From: Gimesia benthica
GTDB lineage: Bacteria > Planctomycetota > Planctomycetia > Planctomycetales > Planctomycetaceae
DNA: 64,000 nucleotides
Assembly: GCF_009720525.1 (NCBI RefSeq)
Contig: NZ_CP043930.1
Coordinates: 6,088,001-6,152,000, forward strand
Direction of reading: 5' to 3'
Shown here: piece by piece, positions 53,507 to 62,470 of the stretch
How positions within the stretch are numbered: position 1 is the first letter of the stretch
Layout of the letters: each line of letters opens with the position of its first letter
Notes under the pieces: model-generated
Databases searched by the model: none
Told to the model about the DNA's origin: nothing
What the model saw: only the letters and a program-made list of their open reading frames with translations
Position numbers and translations under genes: made by a program

Positions 53507-53833
53507 TCAGTTTGCGTCGCCAGAATCATACCAGCAGTCGACCAGAGGACCGAACTGATAATCCTGCACAGCGGGGTGCTGCTCCAGCCAGTCGCGTATT
53601 TCAGTCAGGCGTTCTTGCAGACCGTGACTTGCCATACCAAGCTGAATGATACCTTCCAGGAGCGGAGACTTGCCGCCCCCACCAAACTGGCACTGATTGC
53701 CTTCTATGGCTCTTTCAATCCAGTCATCAAGAAATGCTTGATAATCGACTCCCGGATCGAGGCGGACTTCCACCGTGACGCACCACTCCTTGAATTCCCC
53801 CCGATGTTTCTTTTTACGGAGTCGTTTTCGCAT
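53507..53833 (-). CDS. YggL (DUF469)-family protein
   Basis: A 108-residue member of the YggL family: MRKRLRKKKHRGEFKEWCV at the start, FLDDWIERAIEGNQCQFGGGG in the middle and VQDYQFGPLVDCWYD at the end. The E. coli protein associates with the large ribosomal subunit. It stands alone between tetR and the zinc-ribbon gene. Confidence 0.88.
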   Translation of the reverse strand: MRKRLRKKKHRGEFKEWCVTVEVRLDPGVDYQAFLDDWIERAIEGNQCQFGGGGKSPLLEGIIQLGMASHGLQERLTEIRDWLEQHPAVQDYQFGPLVDCWYDSGDAN

Positions 53834-53907
53834 CTTCCTGAATTTCGGTTGAACAGGATAAAGTGAGTTGAGGTACAGATTCTATAAGTTCATTTTCCAG
53901 GCCTGAT

Positions 53908-54285
53908 TTACCGCAGGGCTGCCAGAATCAGCAGGATAACCGTGACCAGGGCGAGAATGACCATGGTGCAGCCCCAGTCGAAGGGGCGGGACTCGGCTCC
54001 GACAACTGACTCGTAGCGGATCAGGTCTGCCAGCTTTTCGGCATTATGGGGGTGTCCGCATTCGCAGGGAGTGTCGATTTCTGCGTAGCGAAGTCCGGCA
54101 CATTTGGGGCAGCGACCACAACAGTTGCAATAGGGGAGCTCGCACTCCGGGCAGTCTTTGATCTCCGGTTTTACGCGTCTGAGTCCACATATCGGACAGC
54201 GACCGCAGCCGGGGCAGACAGCGCGGGTGGGATCGAAGATGGCCTCTTCACAACCCAGGCAACGGATATAAGGAAACTCGCTCAT
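53908..54285 (-). CDS. Zinc-ribbon membrane protein, unknown function
   Basis: A 125-residue protein with at least six Cys pairs of CxxC type in the first 80 residues (CLGCEEA, CPGCGRCPICG, CPECELPYCNCC, CGRCPKCAG, CECG) and one C-terminal membrane helix (CTMVILALVTVILLILAAL). The many Cys could bind two or three zinc. It is tail-anchored by topology. The start at 54285 is chosen over a GTG at 54309. Confidence 0.75.
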   Translation of the reverse strand: MSEFPYIRCLGCEEAIFDPTRAVCPGCGRCPICGLRRVKPEIKDCPECELPYCNCCGRCPKCAGLRYAEIDTPCECGHPHNAEKLADLIRYESVVGAESRPFDWGCTMVILALVTVILLILAALR

Positions 54286-54350
54286 CTCTGCTTTCTGCGG
54301 GCGGGGCACAGGGGCAAAGTCAGTCGACGGACACCGGTTCCGTACGGGGG

Positions 54351-54872
54351 TTATTCAATTTTGAAGGGAATGGTCGTATCGAACTCTTTTCGCTGTTCTT
54401 CGGTCAAACTGTCGCGGACGACACGCAAGGTGTATCCGCCGACCAGTTTACCGTCATCCACGTACATCCAGTCTGAAATCTGATCCACGGGAATGTTGAT
54501 CTCATCTCCCACGACATATTTTTTGATCTGATAAGGCTCGTTATCCAGGGTGCCGTAATAATTGCCGGCTTCGATACGGACTGGAGTCGTCCAGACATGT
54601 TCCTGGTGCTCGCCGTCTTCCACGAGTAACTTTACTGAGAAGAAGTCCTGACCGGGCTGCTGTTTCTCAAATGCGGTCTGGAACTGGTTGAAGCTGCTGC
54701 GGGCCTTATCGATCGCAGCGACCATTTTCGGATCATCTGATTTGACGTAGGTAATTGCCGGCTCGCCTTCACGTTCGACCATCTCACCCGAGCGGGGTGG
54801 CTGATTATCACACCCGGTGCTCAGACTGAGGGCTGTCAGCAGAACCAGGGAGGTGAGGGACGAGGCTCGCAT
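54351..54872 (-). CDS. DUF2314-family lipoprotein
   Basis: The start at 54872 has AGGAAT upstream and opens a lipoprotein signal with lipobox LSTGC near residue 21. The mature part matches DUF2314 (KMVAAIDKARSSFNQFQTAF, DFFSVKLLVEDGEHQEHVWT, DEINIPVDQISDWMYVDDGK, GGYTLRV). Unknown function; outer- or inner-membrane anchored on the periplasmic side. Confidence 0.87.
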   Translation of the reverse strand: MRASSLTSLVLLTALSLSTGCDNQPPRSGEMVEREGEPAITYVKSDDPKMVAAIDKARSSFNQFQTAFEKQQPGQDFFSVKLLVEDGEHQEHVWTTPVRIEAGNYYGTLDNEPYQIKKYVVGDEINIPVDQISDWMYVDDGKLVGGYTLRVVRDSLTEEQRKEFDTTIPFKIE

Positions 54873-55012
54873 GGCGGTATTCCTGAAACAGAGAGGCAAA
54901 TCGTACGTAAGGGGGTTTACAATAGTGGTATAACCATCCTAACGCACGCCGCCTTCTGTGTCAGGTACCGGGATTAGAAATGGGGGGCGGTCAGGGAAAA
55001 TCAATTGGGGGT

Positions 55013-55630
55013 TCAGACTTCCTGCAGTTCGGGTTGTCGATCTTCCTCGCCGTTATAGTAATTCGTGAGAATCGACTTCATCTCCTGGTTTCCCCGGGAG
55101 ATTTCCACAATTTCATCCCACATCTCGTCTGAGAGCAGCTGTTTCAGCGGCTGTTCCAGGCTGGGAATGTTGTGAAAGACTTTGAGCAGTTTGCGGTCCC
55201 AGACCTTGTAGTATTTAATCAGGTCGTTGGGGTAAACGATTTTGCGGCGGGTGCCTTCATCGATGCCCCGGAAGGGAGAGGGGATATTCAGGTAGCCGTA
55301 ATCGTCGGTCAGCTGTTCGCCGGGGTGGATATCCCGGATGGCGATTTCGAAGTCGTAAGCGGTGGTGAGACAGTTGGAGTTGAAGCTGTGGTTGACGTAG
55401 CGGCCGTTGTCCCAGCAGAGGACCAGATTTCCCTTGTTATTGCGGAACGAGTAGGTATCCAGGATGTTCTGGTAGATCTCGTCCATCGATTGAAACTCGT
55501 TCGAGCTGAACTCGCGGTCGAGCTTGTCGAGGACCCAGGTGATAGAGCCGGCGGGGATGAATTCGGTGGCGACAACGCCGTAACCGATTTCGTTGCTGAT
55601 GAATTTCAGCTCAGTTTTGGGGTGTATCAT
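55013..55630 (-). CDS. SET-domain protein
   Basis: A 205-residue protein with a SET methyltransferase core: GYGVVATEFIPAGSITWV, GRYVNHSFNSNC and IHPGEQLTDDYGY are the three SET motifs (SAM-binding N-x-H and the catalytic Tyr). No zinc-binding post-SET motif follows. Bacterial SET proteins methylate protein lysines; the target here is unknown. It stands alone. Confidence 0.9.
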   Translation of the reverse strand: MIHPKTELKFISNEIGYGVVATEFIPAGSITWVLDKLDREFSSNEFQSMDEIYQNILDTYSFRNNKGNLVLCWDNGRYVNHSFNSNCLTTAYDFEIAIRDIHPGEQLTDDYGYLNIPSPFRGIDEGTRRKIVYPNDLIKYYKVWDRKLLKVFHNIPSLEQPLKQLLSDEMWDEIVEISRGNQEMKSILTNYYNGEEDRQPELQEV

Positions 55631-55846
55631 AGGAAAATTCTCAAATACACGGTCAGGGAGTGTGTCCGCAGGTTGGTGGCTTTGCGCAGCCCCCCGGTCA
55701 CACGGTCTTTATTTCACAGAGCACCTCTTTGTTTGAATGTGTAAAAAGCTGGCGCATATATATCGTCGAAATTTGGGTTTGCCCAGTCCGGAATCAGGAA
55801 AATTTTCCGAATTGGGACAGGTCTTTTTCCAAGGCTCTACCGACCT

Positions 55847-55882
55847 CCCCGGCAGGCAGACTCTGCGGACGACCTGCCGGGG
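55847..55882. terminator. GC-rich hairpin after the DUF805 gene
   Basis: A 10-bp perfect stem, CCCCGGCAGG/CCTGCCGGGG, with a further short stem inside, lies about 15 bases beyond the DUF805 stop codon on the minus strand. No U-tract follows, so it may be a weak terminator or 3'-end stabiliser. Confidence 0.4.
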
Positions 55883-55897
55883 GAATGTGGTATGGTT

Positions 55898-56272
55898 TTA
55901 CTGCGGTTCGGGGGCCAGTTTGGGATTGGGGCCGTAGGCGTTCTCGTTGGGGTCACTGTCGATGACCATAAAGATCAGCAGGACCAGGCCTCCGATCAAC
56001 GGGACGAGAGAGATCAGAATCCACCAGCCACTTTTATTGGTATCATGCAGGCGGCGGACAGTGACCGCGAGGCTGGGGATGAAGATGAATAATGCATAGA
56101 CCCCGGACAGGGAAACTGCGATCAACCCGTCTGTATCCCCGATCACGGCGCCAACAATAGAAATCAGGATCGAGATCAGGAAGTTCATCAATGCGAACAT
56201 CCAGTACTCTTTTCTGCGGGCCCGGCCGGAAAATTCCGCGTATTTTTTGAGGACAGTCAAGTACCAGTTCAT
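55898..56272 (-). CDS. DUF805-family membrane protein
   Basis: A 124-residue protein with the DUF805 pattern: WYLTVLKKYAEFSGRARRKEYW, several hydrophobic helices, then VRRLHDTNKSGWWILI and a final LIFMVIDSDPNENAYGPNP. The start at 56272 has AAGG upstream; a longer frame to 56368 is not needed. Unknown function. Confidence 0.9.
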   Translation of the reverse strand: MNWYLTVLKKYAEFSGRARRKEYWMFALMNFLISILISIVGAVIGDTDGLIAVSLSGVYALFIFIPSLAVTVRRLHDTNKSGWWILISLVPLIGGLVLLIFMVIDSDPNENAYGPNPKLAPEPQ

Positions 56273-56404
56273 TTTGTCGCCTTTCGTTTCCAGTGATGTG
56301 AAGAGCGGGTTCTGTTTCAGCCGGGCGAAAGTGGGATCGCAGGGGCTGTTCACCATAGTATAGCACACATTGTCAACCTCCCCTTAATAAACCAGATTTT
56401 GTGG

Positions 56405-57115
56405 TCAGAACCCCGGATTGACTGGTCGGGCTACAGTGCGTGTGGGGCGTTTGATGCAGGTAATCGCCCACCAGATCAGTGACAGAATCAGAATGACAGC
56501 CAGCAGGTAGATTTCGTTACCGTAGGCGAACTGGAGTGCCGGCAAGAAATTGGCTCCTAGATCCTCCATCACATCGGAAAGCCGGGGACCGTAGGTAAGA
56601 AAGCGATATGCCGCCCGGAAGCTCAGGATCACTCCAAAAAAGAACAGGAATATCAAGGCGGGGATCCCACACCGCCAGGCAGGTAAGGGGGCCTGTATTT
56701 CGTCCCAGTCTCCCGTATGAAATTTGAGTTTGCGAGCGAATGCGTTGCGTCGGTCGACGGCATTGAATCGGAGGTTGAACCGCCTGTTTTTCTGTTTGAT
56801 CGTATCGTAATAGTGCACCTTCAGGCTGGAGGTGCCTTTAAAAACAATTTGACCGAAAAAGCCTTCGGACCATTCCAGGGCCTGAATGTCTGCCAGGGGA
56901 GTCCGTCTCACCGGGTTTTCCAGGGGGGAGTGCCCCTGGAGAACTTCAAACGGATCGTATCCCTGGTTGAGCTGGTCGAGGACTTCCTGCTGCCATTTTG
57001 ATTTCATGGTGGCAGCCAGCAGTTCCGTTTCGGTGATCAGGAAAATCTTGTACCAGGGGCCGACAATGTAGGAGTCGAGCATCAGGATTGCGCCTGATTC
57101 TACGTCTTCTGTCAT
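56405..57115 (-). CDS. Membrane protein of unknown function
   Basis: A 236-residue protein with a soluble N-terminal half (about 1-140) and three or so hydrophobic segments in the C-terminal half. The N-terminal half looks PH-domain-like (KVHYYDTIKQKNRRFNLRF), but I do not recognise the family. No signal peptide. It is cotranscribed with nothing obvious. Confidence 0.68.
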   Translation of the reverse strand: MTEDVESGAILMLDSYIVGPWYKIFLITETELLAATMKSKWQQEVLDQLNQGYDPFEVLQGHSPLENPVRRTPLADIQALEWSEGFFGQIVFKGTSSLKVHYYDTIKQKNRRFNLRFNAVDRRNAFARKLKFHTGDWDEIQAPLPAWRCGIPALIFLFFFGVILSFRAAYRFLTYGPRLSDVMEDLGANFLPALQFAYGNEIYLLAVILILSLIWWAITCIKRPTRTVARPVNPGF

Positions 57116-57298
57116 TACTGTTCGTATTCTGAAGAAAGATCAAGCGAGAGGAGTTGAGACACTGGAACAATAGCAGTCCCGTGTCCGATACACTTAAATT
57201 AAGACGGCTCCATGGTAGTGTTCGTGTGAATATTACGCAAGTCGTCTCAGTGGATCGATATTTGCCTTGGGAATACAGACAGCGATGTGAGAGAGGAG

Positions 57299-57652
57299 TT
57301 ACTGATCCGACCAGACGGCCAGTTCATTGCCTGAGGGTTCCTGAAACTGGAAACGCCTGCCGCCGGGAAAGGAGAAGATCGGTTTGACGATCTTGCCGCC
57401 CGCTGCTTCCACTTTGCTGAGCGTCTCCTCCAGATTCTGACTAAAGAAAACGAGCAGGGCCCCGCCCGCATCAGTGGTGGAGCAGAGGTCGGACTGAAAA
57501 AAGCCGCCTTCCAGGCCTGCATCCGCGAAGGCCGTGTATTCCGGGCCATAGTCGGTGAACGACCAGCCGAAGACAGTTTCGAAGAAGGCTTTGGTGGCAG
57601 GGAGATCCCGGGCAGGGAATTCGACGTAGTTGAGACGCTCGTGGTCAGGCAT
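57299..57652 (-). CDS. VOC-family (glyoxalase-like) protein
   Basis: A 117-residue VOC-fold protein: NYVEFPARDLPATKAFFETVFGW at the start, GALLVFFSQNLEETLSKVEAAGG in the middle and RFQFQEPSGNELAVWSD at the end. The fold would bind a metal or a small hydrophobic ligand; some of the expected ligands (E near the C-terminus) are visible. Substrate unknown. Confidence 0.87.
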   Translation of the reverse strand: MPDHERLNYVEFPARDLPATKAFFETVFGWSFTDYGPEYTAFADAGLEGGFFQSDLCSTTDAGGALLVFFSQNLEETLSKVEAAGGKIVKPIFSFPGGRRFQFQEPSGNELAVWSDQ

Positions 57653-57690
57653 GAAGGGGGCTCCAGACGAAAGGATGTGTTGGCGTCAGC

Positions 57691-58140
57691 TTAGGTGATC
57701 GCGGTCTGGAATTGTAGTCTGAGCAGCGTTTTTCCCGTCGGTTCGTGGATGGATTCCGAGAGAGGCTGAAAGCCGTATCGTTCATAAAAGCGGCGTCCGA
57801 TTGCATTGGCTGCGAACACTTCCACCTCCAGGTTTCCCCGTAACTCCCGGGCCTGATCCATCAACGCCCGTCCGGCCCCGGTGCCCTGGTGTGGGGGATC
57901 GACGAAGATCGCGCCCACTTCGTTGCCGAGCAAAGCGATAAAGCCGATGACGCGCTGGTCCTGTTCCATGACCCAGGTTTCAGCGTTGGGCAAATAGAGC
58001 TCGGGGATATTCCGCCGTTCCTGATCCAGAAAATTATCGGTGAGAAACGGGTGCGCCAGACGCGTGGCACTCTCCCAGGCAGCAAGCAGGTCTTGCAGGT
58101 CGTCAGCCTGGTGTTCACGAACAGTTCGATTCATCTTCAT
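57691..58140 (-). CDS. GNAT-family N-acetyltransferase
   Basis: A 149-residue acetyltransferase. The acetyl-CoA binding motif is VDPPHQGTGAGRALMDQA (Q/R-x-x-G-x-G/A), with the family's FYERYGFQP near the C-terminus. It stands alone on the minus strand, 38 bases upstream of the VOC gene, and may be cotranscribed with it. The substrate is unknown. Confidence 0.9.
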   Translation of the reverse strand: MKMNRTVREHQADDLQDLLAAWESATRLAHPFLTDNFLDQERRNIPELYLPNAETWVMEQDQRVIGFIALLGNEVGAIFVDPPHQGTGAGRALMDQARELRGNLEVEVFAANAIGRRFYERYGFQPLSESIHEPTGKTLLRLQFQTAIT

Positions 58141-58328
58141 TGCGCCGGTTTTGATTTAGCAGGAAGTGGTTGAGCTACCCCTAAGGGGGCAGTGCAGGAG
58201 ACATCCTGCAGACAACGGAACCGGGAAAAGGTTCGGGTTGAGTTGGGAGGTTAACGAGGCGGTTGGGGGGATCGAATTATCCAAGTAGAGGTTCTAGATC
58301 CCTGCGCTCAGCGAGTGGTTGTTTGTGC

Positions 58329-58841
58329 CTACTGATTCTCAGGCAGCAGTCCGATAAATTCACCATCTTCATCGAAGAGTGATTCATGGGTGACAAGATT
58401 AGAGAAAAGCTGTGAAAAGTTTTCCGCAACATATAAAGTGTCTCCCGATTCCGATTCTAGGAAGACGATTGCTGGTTCTGATTTTGTTTTCCGATAGTCG
58501 AATGCAATCCAGGTATGACCATCACCATCGAGCAACACGAAGCCCCCGGGTAATTTCCATTCTTCTGTCATGTATTCCGTTTTCAATACGCTTCCATGAC
58601 CGTTTCCGATTCCGTGAATGCCGGTAATTGAAATATGCCCATGATCAACATAGGGAGCGAGATGGGAGGGAATTTCCTGCTTCGGTATTGGAATGTATTC
58701 GCCGAGTGTTGTACCGCCGTTCTTCTCTCTGAGAGCAGAAACATAGTCAGCAGGGAATCTCACATTCAGGCGACTTTCAGCATCTGAAAGCATTGTGCCT
58801 GTAAGTGGATCATTCCAGGCTGGTTGATTGAGGTCCCACAT
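58329..58841 (-). CDS. SMI1/KNR4-family protein
   Basis: A 170-residue SUKH/SMI1-KNR4 protein: DAESRLNVRFPADYVSALREKNGG and GFVLLDGDGHTWIAFDYRK are the family blocks. Family members are often immunity proteins of contact-dependent toxins, but no toxin is visible here. The next gene upstream is an unrelated membrane protein. Confidence 0.88.
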   Translation of the reverse strand: MWDLNQPAWNDPLTGTMLSDAESRLNVRFPADYVSALREKNGGTTLGEYIPIPKQEIPSHLAPYVDHGHISITGIHGIGNGHGSVLKTEYMTEEWKLPGGFVLLDGDGHTWIAFDYRKTKSEPAIVFLESESGDTLYVAENFSQLFSNLVTHESLFDEDGEFIGLLPENQ

Positions 58842-58905
58842 GTAACTGTCTCGTTAGAGTTCGTATGGAGTCTTTATTTGTTATCCTGTCTGGTTGGCAA
58901 TACGT

Positions 58906-59439
58906 TTATCCGATTTCCTCATCCACGATTTCAATCTCCGCAGCCCATTTCCAGAAGAAGTAAGCAAGATAGCTGAGTGACGAGATCATAACTACGAAGA
59001 ACAATAAATTCAGGGATGACTTCACGGAAAGCTGCCAATAGTTTAAAGCAAACACTAATACTCCGACTGAGATGAGGGAAAAGGCTGCCAGGTAAATTAG
59101 CAATTCGAACCAGTATGCTGGTTTTTTCAAGTCGTATTTATGTGGCGGATAAACAAGCTTTTGACGCTTAATTTCCTTTCCGTTTTTGCTTAACGTACAT
59201 ACAACAGGCCCCTTGAAAATGCTGACCATTTTCAAAGAGGTGTTATAACTGTCCTCTCCAATCTGGAAATTGTTGGAAGAACGCGTGGTGATATTTCTAG
59301 TAGACGATACCAGGGTTCCATCAACGAACACCTTTTCTGAACCGGATAACGAACTGAACCACGCCTCGATGTTTCTGCCCTCATCGTCAAACGTAAATGA
59401 GTACCCTTTCAGAAAACTAAATGCTTTTGGTTTGCTCAT
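58906..59439 (-). CDS. Membrane protein of unknown function
   Basis: A 177-residue protein with a soluble N-terminal half (about 1-105, beta-rich, with FTFDDEGRNIEAWFSS) and two C-terminal hydrophobic helices. No family recognised. Base composition is lower in GC than most neighbours, as is the SMI1/KNR4 gene next to it, so both may be recent arrivals; this is a weak inference. Confidence 0.65.
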   Translation of the reverse strand: MSKPKAFSFLKGYSFTFDDEGRNIEAWFSSLSGSEKVFVDGTLVSSTRNITTRSSNNFQIGEDSYNTSLKMVSIFKGPVVCTLSKNGKEIKRQKLVYPPHKYDLKKPAYWFELLIYLAAFSLISVGVLVFALNYWQLSVKSSLNLLFFVVMISSLSYLAYFFWKWAAEIEIVDEEIG

Positions 59440-59568
59440 CTATGCGTTTTCTTGTTGATATAAATTCAAAGTGTGGAGGGACTGAATCATTCCACGCTTC
59501 GATCGTCCCATATGCTGCATAGAATTCAGCATACTATGAATACTTCGCAGGGAGAATATGAGACAGAA

Positions 59569-60201
59569 TTATTTTCTGAATGGACTGCGCGACAGGGAGA
59601 GACGCAGATCTGCTTCCTCGAATGGCCAGGGGCCTTGCAGGTCGGATTCGATCCAGGTGTTGAGGCGGGTGAAGAGTTCGTCCTGGTGATTGATGGTTGT
59701 CCCGGTGCGTTTATCAAAGCGGGCGAGCTTGAGAAACAGTGTTCGGGCCTGGGCCGGGTGGGGGCATTTCTGATAGATTTGCTTTTGTGTGTGCGGTCCG
59801 AGGGGGAGCCAGCTGAACTGTCCTGAAGCCAGCCTGCCTGATTGCCAGGTTCCGACCTGCCAGCCAAAGAGATCGTAACCACCCGCGGAGGTCCTGCGGA
59901 CCCAGACATGCTGATGTTGGGGTTCCACGTGTGTGCGGTACCAGTCGCTGCAGGATGTCGGCTGATTTCGCGCGGAAAGGAACCAGCCTGTGCCCACGAC
60001 CCGCCATTGAGTCTGTTTCATGCCGCAGATCGCGCAGTCATGATAAGTGGCGATGATGAACGGGAACAGCAACAGGAACAGCAGGAGCAGAATCGCGTTG
60101 ATCCAGCGACCGATCCGGACGCGACGGGGGAGCGAACCTCTCTGCTGAGTCGCAGGCTGGTTTGCGTTCGAGCTGGTTGAAGGGGCGGGGCGCTGGTCCA
60201 T
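59569..60201 (-). CDS. Single-pass membrane protein of unknown function
   Basis: A 210-residue protein: disordered N-terminus with Gln/Thr, one long hydrophobic helix (about residues 33-50, INAILLLLFLLLFPFIIATY), and a mostly soluble C-terminal half with a CAICG motif just after the helix. No family recognised. Confidence 0.65.
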   Translation of the reverse strand: MDQRPAPSTSSNANQPATQQRGSLPRRVRIGRWINAILLLLFLLLFPFIIATYHDCAICGMKQTQWRVVGTGWFLSARNQPTSCSDWYRTHVEPQHQHVWVRRTSAGGYDLFGWQVGTWQSGRLASGQFSWLPLGPHTQKQIYQKCPHPAQARTLFLKLARFDKRTGTTINHQDELFTRLNTWIESDLQGPWPFEEADLRLSLSRSPFRK

Positions 60202-60313
60202 GGGGGTAAATTAACCCGTAGATCAAATTCCGTCCATATGACTTCCCCTCAACAAAACAGGCCCGATCGCAGTACGCGGATCGGTCCTGGTGAGGGGCAG
60301 TTTGAACTCAGAA

Positions 60314-61435
60314 TTATTTCTGATGCTGCTTCGAGTAATGCTCTTTGAGCAGGTCGCGACCAAAATCGCCATCAAATTCGCGGAAAACCGCATGCACGTG
60401 ATTGGCATCGTTCTGGGTGTTCGCGAATTCAATCAGGAAGACTTTGGACTGGATGCGGTAGTAGTGGAACTGGCCGCGGGCCTGACCGCCACTCCAGGCG
60501 AAGTAGAGATGGTCGCCGTCCCGCAGGTTCCCGAGATAGCGGGTTCCCTTGAGCAGTTCTGGACGGAACCGGCCCAGGTAGGCGTTGACCAGACGCAGCA
60601 GCATCTTCTGCTGTTTCGGATCGAGGTCGGCGTACTGAATGCCTTTGTGTGGCACCAGGCCCTTGTCGACGACCGGATCGTCGGTGGTAAGGACTTCCTT
60701 GATCACGCTTTTGGCGAGCAGTTTCTTGTCCATTTCAGCGGTATCAATCGTGGCGATGGCCAGCTGATCCGGATTGAGGGATTTGACCAGATTCAGTGCC
60801 AATTGCTGTTCTTCCTTGAGAACTTCAACGCCTTTGAGGGGGCCCTGCATGACGGTGGCGGGGTTGGATCCGAAGAAGGAGGGGGTGACCGAAAACTTTT
60901 CGCCGTCGACGATGGTGACATTCACACTGAGGTGATGCCCTTCGAACCGCCAGCCCCAGGTTCCCTTGGGATCGGGATTACCGAAGATGGAGACGTAGTA
61001 GAGTTCCGGATTCCGGTAGTCTTTCCCTTCCAGTTCGAACAGAACCTGCTCCAGAGCGCGGATGGAATTCATCTCGAGATAGCCGCGGTGCGAGAGTGCT
61101 GTTGCGGGGAGAGTGACAGCGAAGATCTTCTGCTGTGGTGACATTTTCGTCATCGGCAGACCGGTGCGGCCGCCATCTTCTTTGATGGCGAAGTCGGGAA
61201 TGAAGTACCACTGGTCGCGTTCTTTGCTGTCCATTTTGAAGGTCGCGGCTTTGCGTTCTTCTTCAGACAGCGATGCGAGGAAGCGTTTGGCGGCGCTGGC
61301 CATTTCACGGCTGGCACGGCTGATCTGGGTTTTCTGTGCCTTGGGTGGCGCGGCGTCTGCCGGACGGGTGCTGGCCAGGTTCCAGCAGAGACCGGTGATC
61401 AGGGCCAGGTAGGTGAGTCGATGGTAGGTCTTCAC
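60314..61435 (-). CDS. DUF3500-family secreted protein
   Basis: A 373-residue protein with a signal peptide (about 1-28). The mature part has the DUF3500 pattern: FLASLSEEERKAATF, LYYVSIFGNPDPKGTWGWRF followed by EGHHLSVN, FFGSNPATVMQGPLKGVEVL and FAWSGGQARGQFHYYRIQ near the end. The family is common in planctomycetes; function unknown. Confidence 0.9.
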   Translation of the reverse strand: MKTYHRLTYLALITGLCWNLASTRPADAAPPKAQKTQISRASREMASAAKRFLASLSEEERKAATFKMDSKERDQWYFIPDFAIKEDGGRTGLPMTKMSPQQKIFAVTLPATALSHRGYLEMNSIRALEQVLFELEGKDYRNPELYYVSIFGNPDPKGTWGWRFEGHHLSVNVTIVDGEKFSVTPSFFGSNPATVMQGPLKGVEVLKEEQQLALNLVKSLNPDQLAIATIDTAEMDKKLLAKSVIKEVLTTDDPVVDKGLVPHKGIQYADLDPKQQKMLLRLVNAYLGRFRPELLKGTRYLGNLRDGDHLYFAWSGGQARGQFHYYRIQSKVFLIEFANTQNDANHVHAVFREFDGDFGRDLLKEHYSKQHQK

Positions 61436-61868
61436 GGTGCAGTTCCTTATTTCAAGATGAGCGAGGGGTGAGTTTCAATCACAGCCCCGAAATCCCACAG
61501 GGGCCGCTGGTCAGTTCGCATTTTCTTTTGCCATCTTAACAAAGGTCTGTTGGCAGGTGTAGTAACCAGCGGAATCCGGGAGAGGATGTTTCGCACCTGG
61601 GGGATTTCACGAATGACAGAAAAAGTCGATTCTTTTTTTAAGATTGATCCGTAACCGGCGAACTTCCGTTTGTCTGCTGGCAATCACAACTCGGGCAGCG
61701 ACTGACTGAGATTAATAAAAAAATGGAAATGATGCACAAAAACGTGCAACTCACGGGATCTGAATATTGTCTTACAGGAGTGAGTTACTGAGAACAGCAG
61801 TTTCGTAATACGGGTAATCCATTTGAACTTTCACTTCAATCAACTTTCGCGGGCACCGAAAGTGGGGA
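61436..61868. other. Intergenic stretch, divergent promoter region
   Basis: The 433 bases between the DUF3500 gene (minus) and the next plus-strand gene hold no convincing gene. A minus-strand frame of 78 codons (61447-61683) has no ribosome binding site and no protein-like pattern. A small hairpin (ACTTTCG/CGAAAGT, 61843-61863) lies just before GGGG and the start of the next gene. Confidence 0.5.
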
Positions 61869-62294
61869 ATGGCTTTAATGAAAGATATGCTCACCACCAC
61901 TTCATCGTTGATCGTAATTCTGTTCTGCCTGTCTGTCCTTTTTCTAAGCGAAGACCCACCCGACGCCGCGCCGGGTGTCGTTGAACTTCCCACTCGGCAT
62001 AACGCTCTCAATGCTGAGACAAAGCATCCCCTGGCGAAAACGACGTTCTTCCATCGCGTACAGTCCGTGCGGTTTAAGAAAGGGGTGCTCAACTTTGTGA
62101 CTGTCGGTGAAGAGGGGCTGGAGGATCACTTTTTCCTGATCCGGGACAAGAACGTGATTCTCGTCAAAGCGGCCGGAGGAAACATGCCCCGCAATTCTCT
62201 CAAATTCGAAGACGACGGCCATAATACGCTGCTCGTGACCATTCCGAACACCTTTGACGTGGACCTCATGAAAGAACTGACTGCCCAGTTCTAA
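61869..62294 (+). CDS. Small secreted or membrane-anchored protein, unknown
   Basis: A 141-residue protein with an N-terminal hydrophobic helix (SSLIVILFCLSVLFL, about residues 12-26) that may be a signal peptide or anchor. The rest is soluble with no recognised family. An ATG at 61878 is an alternative start. It stands alone. Confidence 0.6.
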   Translation: MALMKDMLTTTSSLIVILFCLSVLFLSEDPPDAAPGVVELPTRHNALNAETKHPLAKTTFFHRVQSVRFKKGVLNFVTVGEEGLEDHFFLIRDKNVILVKAAGGNMPRNSLKFEDDGHNTLLVTIPNTFDVDLMKELTAQF

Positions 62295-62470
62295 CCGGCT
62301 GTTCCAGGGACACTTAAAGTCAGAAGAGATCAACCATAGCCGATGGATGATCTTTCCGTGAAATTGCCGGAAATTACTTTTTTTGACGAAACATTCGCCG
62401 AAAATACCCGTTAAATGTTAAAATAGTTGACAGATAAACTTTTTTAACTCTGAGAGACAGGGAGCAGGTA

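Noticed and set aside
58329-58841. SMI1/KNR4 protein as immunity gene of a toxin system
   Set aside because: No toxin or secretion gene is next to it; the neighbours are unrelated membrane and acetyltransferase genes.
61447-61683. Minus-strand frame of 78 codons upstream of the DUF3500 gene
   Set aside because: No ribosome binding site and no recognisable protein pattern; it runs through the likely promoter region.
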